Source of the DNA: Aliivibrio_A kagoshimensis
GTDB lineage: Bacteria > Pseudomonadota > Gammaproteobacteria > Enterobacterales > Vibrionaceae
Direction: 5' to 3'
DNA length: 18,583 bases
Assembly: GCF_050337105.1 (NCBI RefSeq)
Contig: NZ_JAKJSQ010000067.1
Location: 1 to 18,583, forward strand
Shown: piece after piece, positions 7,058-15,745 of the stretch
Layout of the letters: each line of letters begins with the position of its first letter
How positions within the stretch are numbered: the stretch's first letter is position 1
Notes under the pieces: generated by a model
The model's database searches: none
What the model saw: the letters and a program-made list of their open reading frames with translations, nothing else
What the model was told of the DNA's origin: nothing
Program-made: the position numbers and the translations under genes

Positions 7058-8845
7058 ATGTCATTACTGCTAACCAAGGGGACTCAACTAGAGCCCGAAT
7101 ACATTAATGCTCCGCTCAATAAACCTTTTTTTGTCGCTATCTCCTTTCTATTTTTAATTACGATGCACCTTTTCCAGCCTAACCCTGGTGGTTCTGGTCT
7201 CAATTTAACCTTCAATAGTGCAAGCTGGATTCCACTTAGCATAGCCATTGCAATCGGCCTCTACCATACCGCTAAACAGAAGCTCTTACGTTATAGTAAA
7301 TTTACTGTCGGTCTATTTGCTGTCTGTCTCATGCTCACTCTGCCACTGATGTTTAGTGATGCTATCCTTTCCATTGCCACGCCACGCTTAATTGCACTGT
7401 GGGCGGGGTTTTTCTTTTTTGTCACTTTACAACAATTCACATTTTCTAACCGCCAAAAACAGCAACTGTTATGGTTAGTCGTACTGGCTGTTTGCATCGA
7501 ATCGCTATTAGGCTATGTTCAGTTTTTACTGCTAAAACCTAGTAACTTCTTAGGCTATAACACCATCATTAATCGACCATATGGTATTTTTCAACAACCG
7601 AATGTTATGGCGAGTTTTCTAGCGACGGGGTTAGCGATAGCATCTTATCTGTTGGCTAGACAGCCGATAAAATATGACCGTCACCCTTTCTCTTTGTTGA
7701 TGCTGCTACTCACGATTATTTCCACAATCCCTCTAATTGTGGTGTTGGCATCTCGAACAGGGTGGCTATCGAGCATTCTTGTTTTGCTCATGATCACCCC
7801 TTACATGTGGCGATTTACCAATAAAAGACGATTCTGTTTATGGGTTTCAGCCTTGTTAATTGGTCTCTGCTCAAGCATCGCCTTAGTACAATATTCTCAA
7901 CTCAATATTGAGGCTAAAGGGGATGGATTCACAGAGCAGACGCTACTGCATAAATCCAATCTCCAAAGCTCAAGATCGTATATCTACCCTCAAGCGCTGG
8001 ATATGATTCTTGAAAAGCCGCTAACTGGGTATGGCTATGGACGGTTTGAATCAGAATATACCCTCTATACCGCCAAACAACATAATTTGAATACTAACTA
8101 CCACCCGGGTCTACCCGCTTTAGACCATCCGCATAATGAACTGCTATTTTGGGCTGTCGAGGGGGGAGTGGTTCCTATTCTTGGCCTATTACTTGCGTTT
8201 GGTCTAATTGTAAATCGTATTATGAAAACCCAGCGTTATACTCGGTTGGCCATCTTAGCGTTGTTTATTCCCATCGCTATTCACACTCAACTTGAGTACC
8301 CTTTTTATCACTCAGTACCACACTGGGTAACCTTTATTCTATTACTGTTTTGGCTAGACCAACTTAGCTGTAAACGTAGAAAAATATCCATAACACCTCC
8401 AACAATGGTGAGCTTACGTCTACTCTCATTGATAATACCAATCTCTGTCAGCTACTACATGTTTAGTGTGATACATACCAATGAGGTGCTCACTCGCTTT
8501 GAAACAACGAAACCCGTACAGCCTGATATTCTCTTTGAAGTAACCAACTCCAATTTCTGGCAAGATCGCTTTAACTGGAATATCTATTCAACACAATTAA
8601 AAATTGGTATTCAGCAGAATAAACCTGAATTAATTCAACCTTACATTGATTGGTCAGAGGCGTTGATCAAGAGTAAACCTCGACCCGCATTTTATAAGAA
8701 TTTGATCATAGCTTATGAAGGCTTAGGGAAGGTATCTCAGGCTGAAGATATTCGTGCCGAAGCCAGTTACTTATTTCCACTCGATGATTTTTCAGAGGTA
8801 CACCTTAAAAAAACAGCGTCCTCGTCTGCGGTAAATACCAAGTAA
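7058..8845 (+). CDS. pglL: PglL-type protein O-oligosaccharyltransferase
   Basis: This 595-residue polytopic inner-membrane enzyme is of the PglL/O-oligosaccharyltransferase family, which moves lipid-linked glycans onto Ser/Thr of periplasmic proteins. The N-terminal membrane helix runs into HLFQPNPGGSGL (about 37-48), common in vibrio PglL. A PglL_A-like segment follows, RPYGIFQQPNVMASFLATG at about 168-186. Then comes the Wzy_C core with ASRTGWLSS at about 231-239 and the catalytic-type loop DHPHNEL (356-362, with the conserved His pair). The C-terminal part beyond about 445 matches the extra Wzy_C_2-like region of long PglL proteins. Length and position next to uvrA and the aminotransferase agree with the V. 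cholerae PglL locus as I recall it. The ribosome binding site is weak (AAGG at 7040-7043). No clear promoter was seen between the uvrA terminator and the start. Confidence 0.85.
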   Translation: MSLLLTKGTQLEPEYINAPLNKPFFVAISFLFLITMHLFQPNPGGSGLNLTFNSASWIPLSIAIAIGLYHTAKQKLLRYSKFTVGLFAVCLMLTLPLMFSDAILSIATPRLIALWAGFFFFVTLQQFTFSNRQKQQLLWLVVLAVCIESLLGYVQFLLLKPSNFLGYNTIINRPYGIFQQPNVMASFLATGLAIASYLLARQPIKYDRHPFSLLMLLLTIISTIPLIVVLASRTGWLSSILVLLMITPYMWRFTNKRRFCLWVSALLIGLCSSIALVQYSQLNIEAKGDGFTEQTLLHKSNLQSSRSYIYPQALDMILEKPLTGYGYGRFESEYTLYTAKQHNLNTNYHPGLPALDHPHNELLFWAVEGGVVPILGLLLAFGLIVNRIMKTQRYTRLAILALFIPIAIHTQLEYPFYHSVPHWVTFILLLFWLDQLSCKRRKISITPPTMVSLRLLSLIIPISVSYYMFSVIHTNEVLTRFETTKPVQPDILFEVTNSNFWQDRFNWNIYSTQLKIGIQQNKPELIQPYIDWSEALIKSKPRPAFYKNLIIAYEGLGKVSQAEDIRAEASYLFPLDDFSEVHLKKTASSSAVNTK

Positions 8846-8848
8846 TCA

Positions 8849-8876
8849 CGGCTCGAGATGCTTCAATCTCGAGCCG
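8849..8876. terminator. GC-rich hairpin between convergent genes
   Basis: CGGCTCGAGA (8849-8858) pairs perfectly with TCTCGAGCCG (8867-8876) across an 8-nt loop. It sits between the convergent pglL and aminotransferase genes and probably helps end both transcripts. Neither strand has a T-run directly after it, so its strength as an intrinsic terminator is uncertain. Confidence 0.5.
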
Positions 8877-8884
8877 ACTTCATT

Positions 8885-8918
8885 GTTATCAACGTAGCTC
8901 TGTTATCAAAGTAGCTCT
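8885..8918. repeat. 17-bp tandem duplication over the aminotransferase stop codon
   Basis: GTTATCAACGTAGCTCT (8885-8901) is followed directly by GTTATCAAAGTAGCTCT (8902-8918), differing at one base. The second copy holds the aminotransferase stop codon (8906-8908) and last codons. The first copy lies just after the stop in the direction of transcription. Confidence 0.8.
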
Positions 8919-10024
8919 GAGCTTAGTGCTTTCAGACATAAGGCAACATTTTCAGCACGAGCTGCATACCCCATAAGGCCAATTCGCCACGCCTTCCCAG
9001 CCAATGCACCAAGGCCAGCGCCTATCTCTAAATTATACGTCTCTAGTAAATTTTGGCGCAGCTGTGCTTCATCGATACCATCAGGAATATAAATCGTATT
9101 AAGTTGCGGTAAGCGATACGCTTCTTCCACTACAAACTTTATCCCCAACGATTCCAAGCCTTGCTTCAATTGTTGATGCATCTTGGCGTGCCTTGCCCAC
9201 ACATTTTCTAGCCCTTCATTTTTGAGTAACAGCAGTGCTTCATGCAGAGCATAGAGACTGTTTACAGGGGCAGTATGGTGGTAACTTCGCTTGCCTTCAC
9301 CACTCCAATATCCCAAGACTAGTGACTGATCCAAGAACCAACTCTGTACCGCCGTTTCTCTCGACTGAATTTTATCGATCGCTTTTTGTGAAAAGGTCAA
9401 CGGAGACAAACCAGGCACGCAAGACAAACACTTCTGACTACCAGAATAGACCGCATCCAGTTGCCACTCATCCACCAGCAAAGGAACACCACCTAATGAC
9501 GTTACAGCATCCACAATGGTCAGGCAGTTATTCGCTCTCGCAAGCTTAGCGATCCCTTCAGCATCACTCAATGCGCCAGTAGAGGTCTCAGCATGAACAA
9601 ACGCCACTGCTTTGCAATCAGGATGGGCATCCAAAGCAGAAGCCACTTTCCTTAAATCAACAGGCGCTCCCCACTCGTCATCAACCACAACAGCGACACC
9701 GCCACAGCGCTCTACATTTTGACGCATCCTTTCGCCAAACACCCCATTTCGACATACCACAACCTTGTCACCCGGCTCAATCAAGTTAACAAAGCACGCT
9801 TCCATTCCGGCACTACCGGGAGCCGACACCGCAATTGTGAAGCTATTTTTGGTTTGAAAAGCATACTGTAACAATGATTTAAGTTCGTCCATCATTCCAA
9901 TAAACAGAGGGTCTAAATGACCAATTGTAGGACGGCTTAATGCTTGTAATACTTGAGGGTAAACATCTGATGGACCCGGTCCCATTAATGTTCGTTGTGG
10001 AGGATAGAAGCTTTGAATTGTCAT
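8906..10024 (-). CDS. Class V aminotransferase, alanine-glyoxylate/serine-pyruvate type
   Basis: A PLP-dependent fold-type I enzyme of 372 residues. Family marks are MGPGPSD at 14-20, SAPGSAGMEA at 67-76 (cofactor phosphate region), AETSTG at 145-150, VDAVTSLGG at 171-179 with Asp172 for the PLP ring nitrogen, and SGSQKCL at 194-200 with Lys198 as the Schiff-base lysine. Members act as alanine-glyoxylate, serine-glyoxylate or serine-pyruvate aminotransferases, and the exact substrate cannot be read from sequence. The start is ATG at 10022-10024, preceded by GGAGA on the minus strand with good spacing. An upstream in-frame TTG at 10057 would add 11 unlikely residues and overlap the ribosome binding site. 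A divergent promoter is shared with lysC. The C-terminus overlaps a 17-bp tandem duplication. Confidence 0.88.
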   Translation of the reverse strand: MTIQSFYPPQRTLMGPGPSDVYPQVLQALSRPTIGHLDPLFIGMMDELKSLLQYAFQTKNSFTIAVSAPGSAGMEACFVNLIEPGDKVVVCRNGVFGERMRQNVERCGGVAVVVDDEWGAPVDLRKVASALDAHPDCKAVAFVHAETSTGALSDAEGIAKLARANNCLTIVDAVTSLGGVPLLVDEWQLDAVYSGSQKCLSCVPGLSPLTFSQKAIDKIQSRETAVQSWFLDQSLVLGYWSGEGKRSYHHTAPVNSLYALHEALLLLKNEGLENVWARHAKMHQQLKQGLESLGIKFVVEEAYRLPQLNTIYIPDGIDEAQLRQNLLETYNLEIGAGLGALAGKAWRIGLMGYAARAENVALCLKALSSELL

Positions 10025-10115
10025 TATTATTATCTCCAGACAGAAAAGGCACAGCAAAATAGTGCTAATAAATCTTTATATATCTATACATTCCTCAATA
10101 AATAATGCAATTTTT

Positions 10116-10144
10116 TTTATAAAAATGATGCTATTGATTGACAA
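10116..10144 (-). promoter_or_regulatory. Promoter of the aminotransferase gene
   Basis: On the minus strand TTGTCA (10139-10144) lies 17 bases before TATAAA (10116-10121), each 5 of 6 to consensus. It gives a leader of about 85 nt before the ATG at 10024. Its -35 overlaps the -35 of the lysC promoter on the other strand by five bases. Confidence 0.6.
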
Positions 10145-10166
10145 TAAAGCAACAAAAAAGTATCAA
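10138..10166 (+). promoter_or_regulatory. Promoter of lysC and its riboswitch leader
   Basis: A perfect TTGACA (10138-10143) is followed by a 17-base spacer and TATCAA (10161-10166). Transcription would start near 10173, just before the lysine aptamer. The leader to the lysC start is then about 285 nt. Confidence 0.7.
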
Positions 10167-10189
10167 TATAGAGTGGATGTAAATAATCC

Positions 10190-10370
10190 GCAAAGAAGAG
10201 GAGCATTGCCTAGGCAGCTTATCCGCAGAGCCCAACTCTAATGCCGATAAGTCAGGGAGAGCAGTGCCGAGATGGGTTCGAATGGGAACGTACCTGTCGG
10301 TCGTATGGCTGAATCCTTACGATTGTCATCCGTTAGCGGATTGTTAATGGGTGGGGAGCTTCTAGTGTTC
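10190..10370 (+). promoter_or_regulatory. Lysine riboswitch (L box) aptamer
   Basis: The leader carries conserved lysine-aptamer segments in the expected order: AGAAGAGGAGCATTGCC at 10194-10210, GCCGATAAGTCAGGGAGAGC near 10243-10262, GTGCCGAGATGGG near 10264-10276, TGGCTGAATCC near 10307-10317, and GGGGAGCTTCT at 10353-10363. AGAAG (10194-10198) pairs with CTTCT (10359-10363) to close P1. The layout is like that of the E. coli lysC leader. Lysine binding should shut off lysC. End positions are approximate. Confidence 0.92.
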
Positions 10371-10449
10371 AATACCCTATCAGTATGTCGCTAACTCCCT
10401 CCAATCATTGCCAGTTGTGCATATTATTTATTTAGAAATTTATTGGGAG
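10354..10449 (+). promoter_or_regulatory. Riboswitch expression platform with anti-SD CTCCC
   Basis: CTCCC at 10395-10399 can pair with GGGAG at 10445-10449, the Shine-Dalgarno of lysC. It can equally pair with GGGAG at 10354-10358, which belongs to the aptamer core. The two pairings exclude each other. No hairpin plus T-run is present, so control is probably translational: lysine-bound aptamer frees CTCCC to mask the ribosome site (inference). Confidence 0.65.
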
Positions 10450-10457
10450 ACAGGGAA

Positions 10458-11807
10458 GTGAACCCTTTTACAGTCGCTAAGTTTGGCGGTACCAGTGTGG
10501 CAAATTATGAAGCCATGAACCGTTGTGCCGATATTATTGAAAAAAATAGCAATACCCGCTTAATTATTATTAGTGCCTGTTCTGGCGTGACCAACTTATT
10601 AGTACAACTGGCGAACGGTATTGCTAGTAGTGGCGAACGCGCGAATTTAGTTAGCCAATTACTTGCGATTCACCAAAAGGTTCTCAAACAGCTTAATCAA
10701 CCAGAGGCTATTGAGTCCGAGATTCAAAAGCTTATTGAACAAGTCGCTATTATTTCCGAACAAACAGCGACAGCGCCATCAAATAAACTGACTGATCAGT
10801 TAGTCTCATGCGGTGAACTGCTCTCAACACACCTACTCACGCAGATTTTAATTGAACGCGGTAACAGTGCCGTTCGTTTTGATATCCGTAAGGTATTACG
10901 CACGGATAATGAGTTCGGTAACGCTTCCCCGCAGTTAGAAGAAATATCATCATTGGCGCAACAGCAACTGCTGCCGTTGTTTGATAAGCATGTTGTTATT
11001 AGTCAGGGATTTATTGGCGCCGATAGCGCAGGTAATACCACAACGTTAGGTCGAGGTGGCAGTGACTACAGTGCTGCGTTGATTGCCGAAGCACTCAATG
11101 CAAAAAGTCTTGAGATATGGACGGATGTTCCTGGGATCTATACGACGGATCCTCGTATTGCTCCTAAAGCCTCTCCCATCTCAGAGATCAGTTTTATTGA
11201 AGCGTCTGAAATGGCCAATTTTGGTGCTAAAATCTTACACCCTTTCACATTGGTTCCAGCGATGCGTAAACAAATACCTGTGTTTGTCGGATCGTCGAAA
11301 GCACCTGAGTTAGGGGGAACTTGGGTTCGAGAGTCCGTGGATAGCGCCCCTCTGTTCAGAGCACTTGCCCTTCGTAAGAATCAAACCATGATTACGCTAC
11401 ACAGCCTCAATATGTTTCATGCTTACGGCTTTCTCGCTGAAGTGTTTAAAATCTTAGCGAAACACCAGATCTCGGTTGATCTGATTACCACCTCTGAGGT
11501 TAATGTCTCGCTGACCCTCGATCAAACCAACACCTCGGGAGGCGCTCCACAGTTACCTAAAGAGGCTCACCAGGAGCTCGAACAGCTATGCCGAGTTAAA
11601 GTCGAACAAGGACTTAGTCTTGTCGCTCTAGTTGGTAATAAAATGGGGGATAACAAAGGTTCAGCAAAAGAGGTATTTACGGCGTTAGAAGACGTAAATA
11701 TTCGAATGATTTGCTATGGTGCTAGCCCCCATAACCTCTGCTTCTTAGTCGATGAAGAAGACTCTAATGACACAGTGAAAAAGCTGCATCACGTACTCTT
11801 TGAGTAA
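10458..11807 (+). CDS. lysC: Lysine-sensitive aspartokinase III
   Basis: LysC phosphorylates aspartate, the first step toward lysine, threonine and methionine. With the GTG start at 10458 the protein is 449 residues, the same as E. coli LysC. The kinase motif KFGGTSVAN begins at Lys8. TTTLGRGGSDYSAAL (ATP/aspartate site) and IWTDVPGIYTTDPR follow. The C-terminal ACT region (FLAEVFKILAKHQISVDLITTSE, RMICYGASPHNLCFLV) is that of the lysine-inhibited isoform. It is a monofunctional enzyme with no homoserine dehydrogenase domain. An upstream in-frame TTG at 10443 would place the GGGAG ribosome site inside the gene, so GTG is preferred. Expression is under the lysine riboswitch. It converges with metH at a shared terminator. 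Confidence 0.96.
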   Translation: MNPFTVAKFGGTSVANYEAMNRCADIIEKNSNTRLIIISACSGVTNLLVQLANGIASSGERANLVSQLLAIHQKVLKQLNQPEAIESEIQKLIEQVAIISEQTATAPSNKLTDQLVSCGELLSTHLLTQILIERGNSAVRFDIRKVLRTDNEFGNASPQLEEISSLAQQQLLPLFDKHVVISQGFIGADSAGNTTTLGRGGSDYSAALIAEALNAKSLEIWTDVPGIYTTDPRIAPKASPISEISFIEASEMANFGAKILHPFTLVPAMRKQIPVFVGSSKAPELGGTWVRESVDSAPLFRALALRKNQTMITLHSLNMFHAYGFLAEVFKILAKHQISVDLITTSEVNVSLTLDQTNTSGGAPQLPKEAHQELEQLCRVKVEQGLSLVALVGNKMGDNKGSAKEVFTALEDVNIRMICYGASPHNLCFLVDEEDSNDTVKKLHHVLFE

Positions 11808-11827
11808 CTTTTAATAAAAGAGAACAT

Positions 11828-11858
11828 AAAAAATGGCATCACTTTGATGCCATTTTTT
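11828..11858. terminator. Bidirectional terminator between lysC and metH
   Basis: TGGCATCA (11834-11841) pairs with TGATGCCA (11845-11852) around a three-base loop. The stem is flanked by six A (11828-11833) and by T (11853-11859), giving a T-run on both strands. Confidence 0.92.
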
Positions 11859-11867
11859 TATCTATCA

Positions 11868-14800
11868 TTAATCAATATTTGGCCCTAACCACTTATCAAT
11901 CTCGGTACGGTCCCAGCCTTTCCTTGCCACATAACTGTCCACTTGATCTTGTTGGATCTTAGCGACTGCAAAGTAACGAGATTCTGGGTGTGAGAAATAC
12001 CAACCTGATACGGATGCCCCGGGATACATGGCGTAACTGCTGGTTAACTGCATACCGATCTGACTCTCTACATCCATTAGATCCCATAGTGATCCCTTTT
12101 CAGTATGTTCAGGACAAGCAGCATAACCAGGAGCTGGACGAATACCTTGATATTTTTCCCGAATCAGATCCGCATTGCTCAGGTTTTCGTCACTTGCATA
12201 ACCCCAAATCTCTTTACGCACTTTTTCATGCAGGCACTCAGCAAACGCTTCAGCTAATCGATCAGCAACGGCCTGAATCATGATGGCATTGTAGTCATCA
12301 CCTTTAGCTTTATATTGATCGGCTAACTCTCGCTCTCCAATGCCGCCCGTTACGGCAAATGCACCAATCCAATCGGCTTTACCACTCTCTTTAGGGGCAA
12401 TAAAGTCAGACAGGCAGTAATTGGCTCCTTTAGGCTTTTTAGTCTGTTGACGCAAGTTATGCAGAACCTTAATGACTTCAGTGCGACTCTCGTCTTTATA
12501 CACCTCAATATCATCTCCAATGCTGTTCGCGGGGAAGAGTTGGCACATCCCTCTGACTGTCATCATTGACTCTTTTTCCACTTTATCCAGCAGATCATTA
12601 GCATCTTTATAGAGTTTTTTCGCTTCTTCACCAACCAGTTCATGTTCAAAAATAGCGGGATATTTACCACTTAATGACCATGTCATGAAGAAGGGAGTCC
12701 AATCAATATAATCTTTTAATGTGCTAATCGAAAACTCATCAAAGACTTGTGCCGATAGTTGATTCGGCTGAGGCGGCGTGTAGCTATCCCAATCAAGTTT
12801 AGCTCTGTTATTCCGAGCCTCTTCCAGAGTTACTGGCTTGGTTCTTGGTGTCTTGCGACTGTGCTGATCCCGTACACGATCATAATCCAATGCAAGTCGC
12901 TCAACGAAGTCAGGCAATAATGTCTCAGAAAGCAGAGAAGTACAAACACCGACAGCTCGAGAGGCGTTACTCACATAAACAACAGGTTCACTGTAATTTT
13001 GTTCTATTTTCACAGCGGTATGTGCTTTAGAGGTCGTCGCTCCACCGATAAGCAGTGGGATATCAAAACCTTGTCGCTCCATCTCTTTCGCAACATGAAC
13101 CATCTCATCCAATGAAGGAGTAATAAGACCAGATAAGCCGATAATATCGACCTTCTCTTCTTTGGCTACCTTGAGAATGTGCTCGCACGACACCATGACT
13201 CCGAGGTCAATGATCTCATAGTTGTTACATTGCAATACTACACCAACAATATTCTTACCGATATCATGTACATCCCCTTTCACCGTGGCGAGTAATACCT
13301 TTCCGTTGGTGCTGCTTCCATCTTTCTCTGCATTGATATAAGGCTCTAAATGAGCAACTGCTTGTTTCATTACACGTGCAGATTTAACAACTTGCGGAAG
13401 GAACATTTTCCCTTCACCAAACAGATCCCCGACAACATTCATGCCTGACATCAAAGCGCCTTCAATCACTTCGATTGGTTTCGAAGCCAGTAATCTCGCC
13501 TCTTCAGTATCTTCAATAATAAACTCAGTAATGCCTTTTACTAATGAGTGCTCCAACCGCTTTTCGTTACTCCACGTTCGCCACTCTTGAGCTGAGGTAT
13601 CCACTTCTTTAGTACCACTGGCTCGGTAACCTTCAGCGATTTCAAGTAAGTTTTCGGTTGCGTCATTGTGACGGTTAAGCACAACGTCTTCGACAGCATC
13701 ACGCAGTTTATGTGGAATATCATCGTAAATTTCAAGTTGCCCTGCGTTTACGATCCCCATGTCCATTCCACGCTTAAAACAGTGGTATAAGAACACGGCA
13801 TGAATCGCTTCGCGTACGTAGTTATTACCTCTAAATGAAAAGGAGACGTTAGATACACCACCTGAGATCATTGCATGTGGTAGCGACTTTTTTATATCAC
13901 CGACGGCATCGATAAAATCGACCGCATAATTATTATGCTCATCTATGCCCGTTGCGACAGCAAAGATATTAGGGTCAAAAATAATGTCTTCAGGTGGAAA
14001 ACCAACTTCATCGACTAATACGCGATAAGCATTGGTACAGATCTCAATTTTCCGCTCTCTGGTATCTGCTTGACCCTCTTCATCAAAAGCCATCACTATG
14101 ACTGCGGCGCCATAACGTCGTACTAACTTGGCTTGAGCGATAAATTTCTCTTTTCCCTCTTTCAAGGAGATCGAATTAACGATTCCTTTACCTTGAATGC
14201 ACTTCAAACCCGCTTCGATCACTTCCCATTTAGAGGAGTCGACCATAATGGGTACTTTACATATCTCTGGTTCCGAGGCACATAAATTGAGGAACTTAAC
14301 CATACACGCTTCCGCGTCGAGCATCCCTTCATCCATATTGATATCGATGATTTGAGCCCCGTTTTCAACCTGCTGCCTGGCAACCTCTAACGCCTCTTCG
14401 TACAACTCCTCTTTAATGAGTCGTTTGAAGCGAGCAGACCCCGTTACGTTCGTTCTTTCGCCCACGTTAATAAAGAGAGAGTCTTTATTAATCGTTAAAG
14501 GCTCAAGACCTGACAAACGACACTCTATAGCAATTTCAGGCAGCGCACGAGGAGTGACATTTTCAACGGCTTTGGCCATCAGTCTTATATGTTCAGGCGT
14601 AGTACCACAACACCCTCCCACTAGATTTAAGAATCCACTTTGCGCCCACTCACTAATATGTTCAGCCATATCTTCAGGTGAAAGATCATACTCACCAAAC
14701 GCATTCGGAAGTCCTGCATTGGGGTGTGCCGACACACTACACTCAGAGATCTTTGCTAAGTCACCAACATATTGGCGTAGCTCATCTGGCCCTAAAGCAC

Positions 14801-15542
14801 AGTTCAAACCGAATGAGATCGGTTCAACATGCCGCATTGCATTGTAAAAAGCTTCTGTAGTTTGACCCGATAGAGTACGTCCAGAAGCGTCCGTAATGGT
14901 ACCTGAGATCATTATTGGTAATTGGATACCAAGCTCTTCAAATACTGATTCAACGGCAAAAGAACACGCTTTGGCATTCAGAGTATCAAAAATGGTTTCG
15001 ATTAGGATGAGATCCGAACCGCCTTTGATTAACGCACGGGTAGATTCAGAGTAAGCAATCACTAACTCATCAAATGATACATTACGAAATGAGGGATCAT
15101 TCACATCTGGAGAGAGGGAGCACGTGCGGTTAGTCGGACCTAATACACCGGCAACAAATCGAGGTTTATCTGGAGTTTTAGCACTCCACTCATCAGCGAC
15201 CTCTCTGGCTATACGTGCAGCTTCGTAGTTGATCTCTGCACTTAGGTTCTCCATCTCATAATCCGCCATTGCGATGGTGGTTGAGTTAAAGGTGTTGGTC
15301 TCTAAAATATCAGCGCCAGCTTCTAAGTATTTCGCATGGATCTCTTTGATAAGCTTAGGCTGAGTAAGAACAAGTAGATCATTATTTCCCTTTAGATCAC
15401 ACGTCCATGCAGCAAATCGGTCACCACGAAAATCACTCTCTTCTAATTGATGTCCCTGAATCATAGTGCCCATGCCACCATCAATCAGTAATATTCGTTG
15501 CTTTAATAGCGCTTCTATTTTCTGCTTTATCCCGATTTCCAT
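11868..15542 (-). CDS. metH: Cobalamin-dependent methionine synthase
   Basis: MetH moves a methyl group from 5-methyltetrahydrofolate through cobalamin to homocysteine, the last step of methionine synthesis. The 1224 residues cover all four modules. The homocysteine domain (about 1-330) has zinc cysteines Cys248, Cys311 and Cys312 (in FGLNCALG and GGCCGTT). The pterin domain (about 355-650) has INVGERTNVTGS. The cobalamin module (about 650-900) has DVHDIGKN with lower axial ligand His759, the E. coli position, then SGLITPS. The C-terminal AdoMet/activation domain has RPAPGYAACPEH and ends at about 1224. No residue looks lost. The ATG at 15542 matches the family N-terminus, with AAGG upstream. 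A MetJ box in the leader region suggests methionine repression. Confidence 0.98.
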   Translation of the reverse strand: MEIGIKQKIEALLKQRILLIDGGMGTMIQGHQLEESDFRGDRFAAWTCDLKGNNDLLVLTQPKLIKEIHAKYLEAGADILETNTFNSTTIAMADYEMENLSAEINYEAARIAREVADEWSAKTPDKPRFVAGVLGPTNRTCSLSPDVNDPSFRNVSFDELVIAYSESTRALIKGGSDLILIETIFDTLNAKACSFAVESVFEELGIQLPIMISGTITDASGRTLSGQTTEAFYNAMRHVEPISFGLNCALGPDELRQYVGDLAKISECSVSAHPNAGLPNAFGEYDLSPEDMAEHISEWAQSGFLNLVGGCCGTTPEHIRLMAKAVENVTPRALPEIAIECRLSGLEPLTINKDSLFINVGERTNVTGSARFKRLIKEELYEEALEVARQQVENGAQIIDINMDEGMLDAEACMVKFLNLCASEPEICKVPIMVDSSKWEVIEAGLKCIQGKGIVNSISLKEGKEKFIAQAKLVRRYGAAVIVMAFDEEGQADTRERKIEICTNAYRVLVDEVGFPPEDIIFDPNIFAVATGIDEHNNYAVDFIDAVGDIKKSLPHAMISGGVSNVSFSFRGNNYVREAIHAVFLYHCFKRGMDMGIVNAGQLEIYDDIPHKLRDAVEDVVLNRHNDATENLLEIAEGYRASGTKEVDTSAQEWRTWSNEKRLEHSLVKGITEFIIEDTEEARLLASKPIEVIEGALMSGMNVVGDLFGEGKMFLPQVVKSARVMKQAVAHLEPYINAEKDGSSTNGKVLLATVKGDVHDIGKNIVGVVLQCNNYEIIDLGVMVSCEHILKVAKEEKVDIIGLSGLITPSLDEMVHVAKEMERQGFDIPLLIGGATTSKAHTAVKIEQNYSEPVVYVSNASRAVGVCTSLLSETLLPDFVERLALDYDRVRDQHSRKTPRTKPVTLEEARNNRAKLDWDSYTPPQPNQLSAQVFDEFSISTLKDYIDWTPFFMTWSLSGKYPAIFEHELVGEEAKKLYKDANDLLDKVEKESMMTVRGMCQLFPANSIGDDIEVYKDESRTEVIKVLHNLRQQTKKPKGANYCLSDFIAPKESGKADWIGAFAVTGGIGERELADQYKAKGDDYNAIMIQAVADRLAEAFAECLHEKVRKEIWGYASDENLSNADLIREKYQGIRPAPGYAACPEHTEKGSLWDLMDVESQIGMQLTSSYAMYPGASVSGWYFSHPESRYFAVAKIQQDQVDSYVARKGWDRTEIDKWLGPNID

Positions 15543-15594
15543 CTTACTACACCTTCTATTCCATCACTCTTTACTACTTTTCATCCTACACACA

Positions 15595-15626
15595 GAACGT
15601 ATGGAAATCTAGACGTCTAAACAAGT
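15595..15626. promoter_or_regulatory. MetJ operator (met boxes) between metH and the antiporter gene
   Basis: AGACGTCT at 15611-15618 is a perfect 8-bp met box. The adjoining 8-mers are partial matches: GAACGTAT (15595-15602, 5 of 8), GGAAATCT (15603-15610, 5 of 8) and AAACAAGT (15619-15626, 4 of 8). MetJ binds tandem boxes, so three to four sites are plausible. It lies about 53-84 bases from the metH ATG and about 120-150 from the antiporter ATG, so metH is the likely target. Confidence 0.75.
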
Positions 15627-15745
15627 TTATTCATAATCGATGAAAATAAATTTGTAATCTCAGTAAATGCGCAGGAGAATAGCGCGAAGTCACACTCTGT
15701 AACAATTAAAAATCACTACTCGTATTCATTCAAAAAGGCGTTGAG

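Noticed and set aside
10025..10057. TTG start adding 11 residues to the aminotransferase
   Set aside because: The GGAGA ribosome binding site for the ATG at 10024 lies inside this stretch, and the extra residues do not resemble the family.
10443..10457. TTG start adding five residues to lysC
   Set aside because: It would put the GGGAG Shine-Dalgarno inside the gene. GTG at 10458 gives the 449 residues of E. coli LysC.
14416..14847. 143-codon open frame on the plus strand inside metH
   Set aside because: It is antisense to the intact MetH homocysteine and pterin domains, and its translation has no recognisable pattern.
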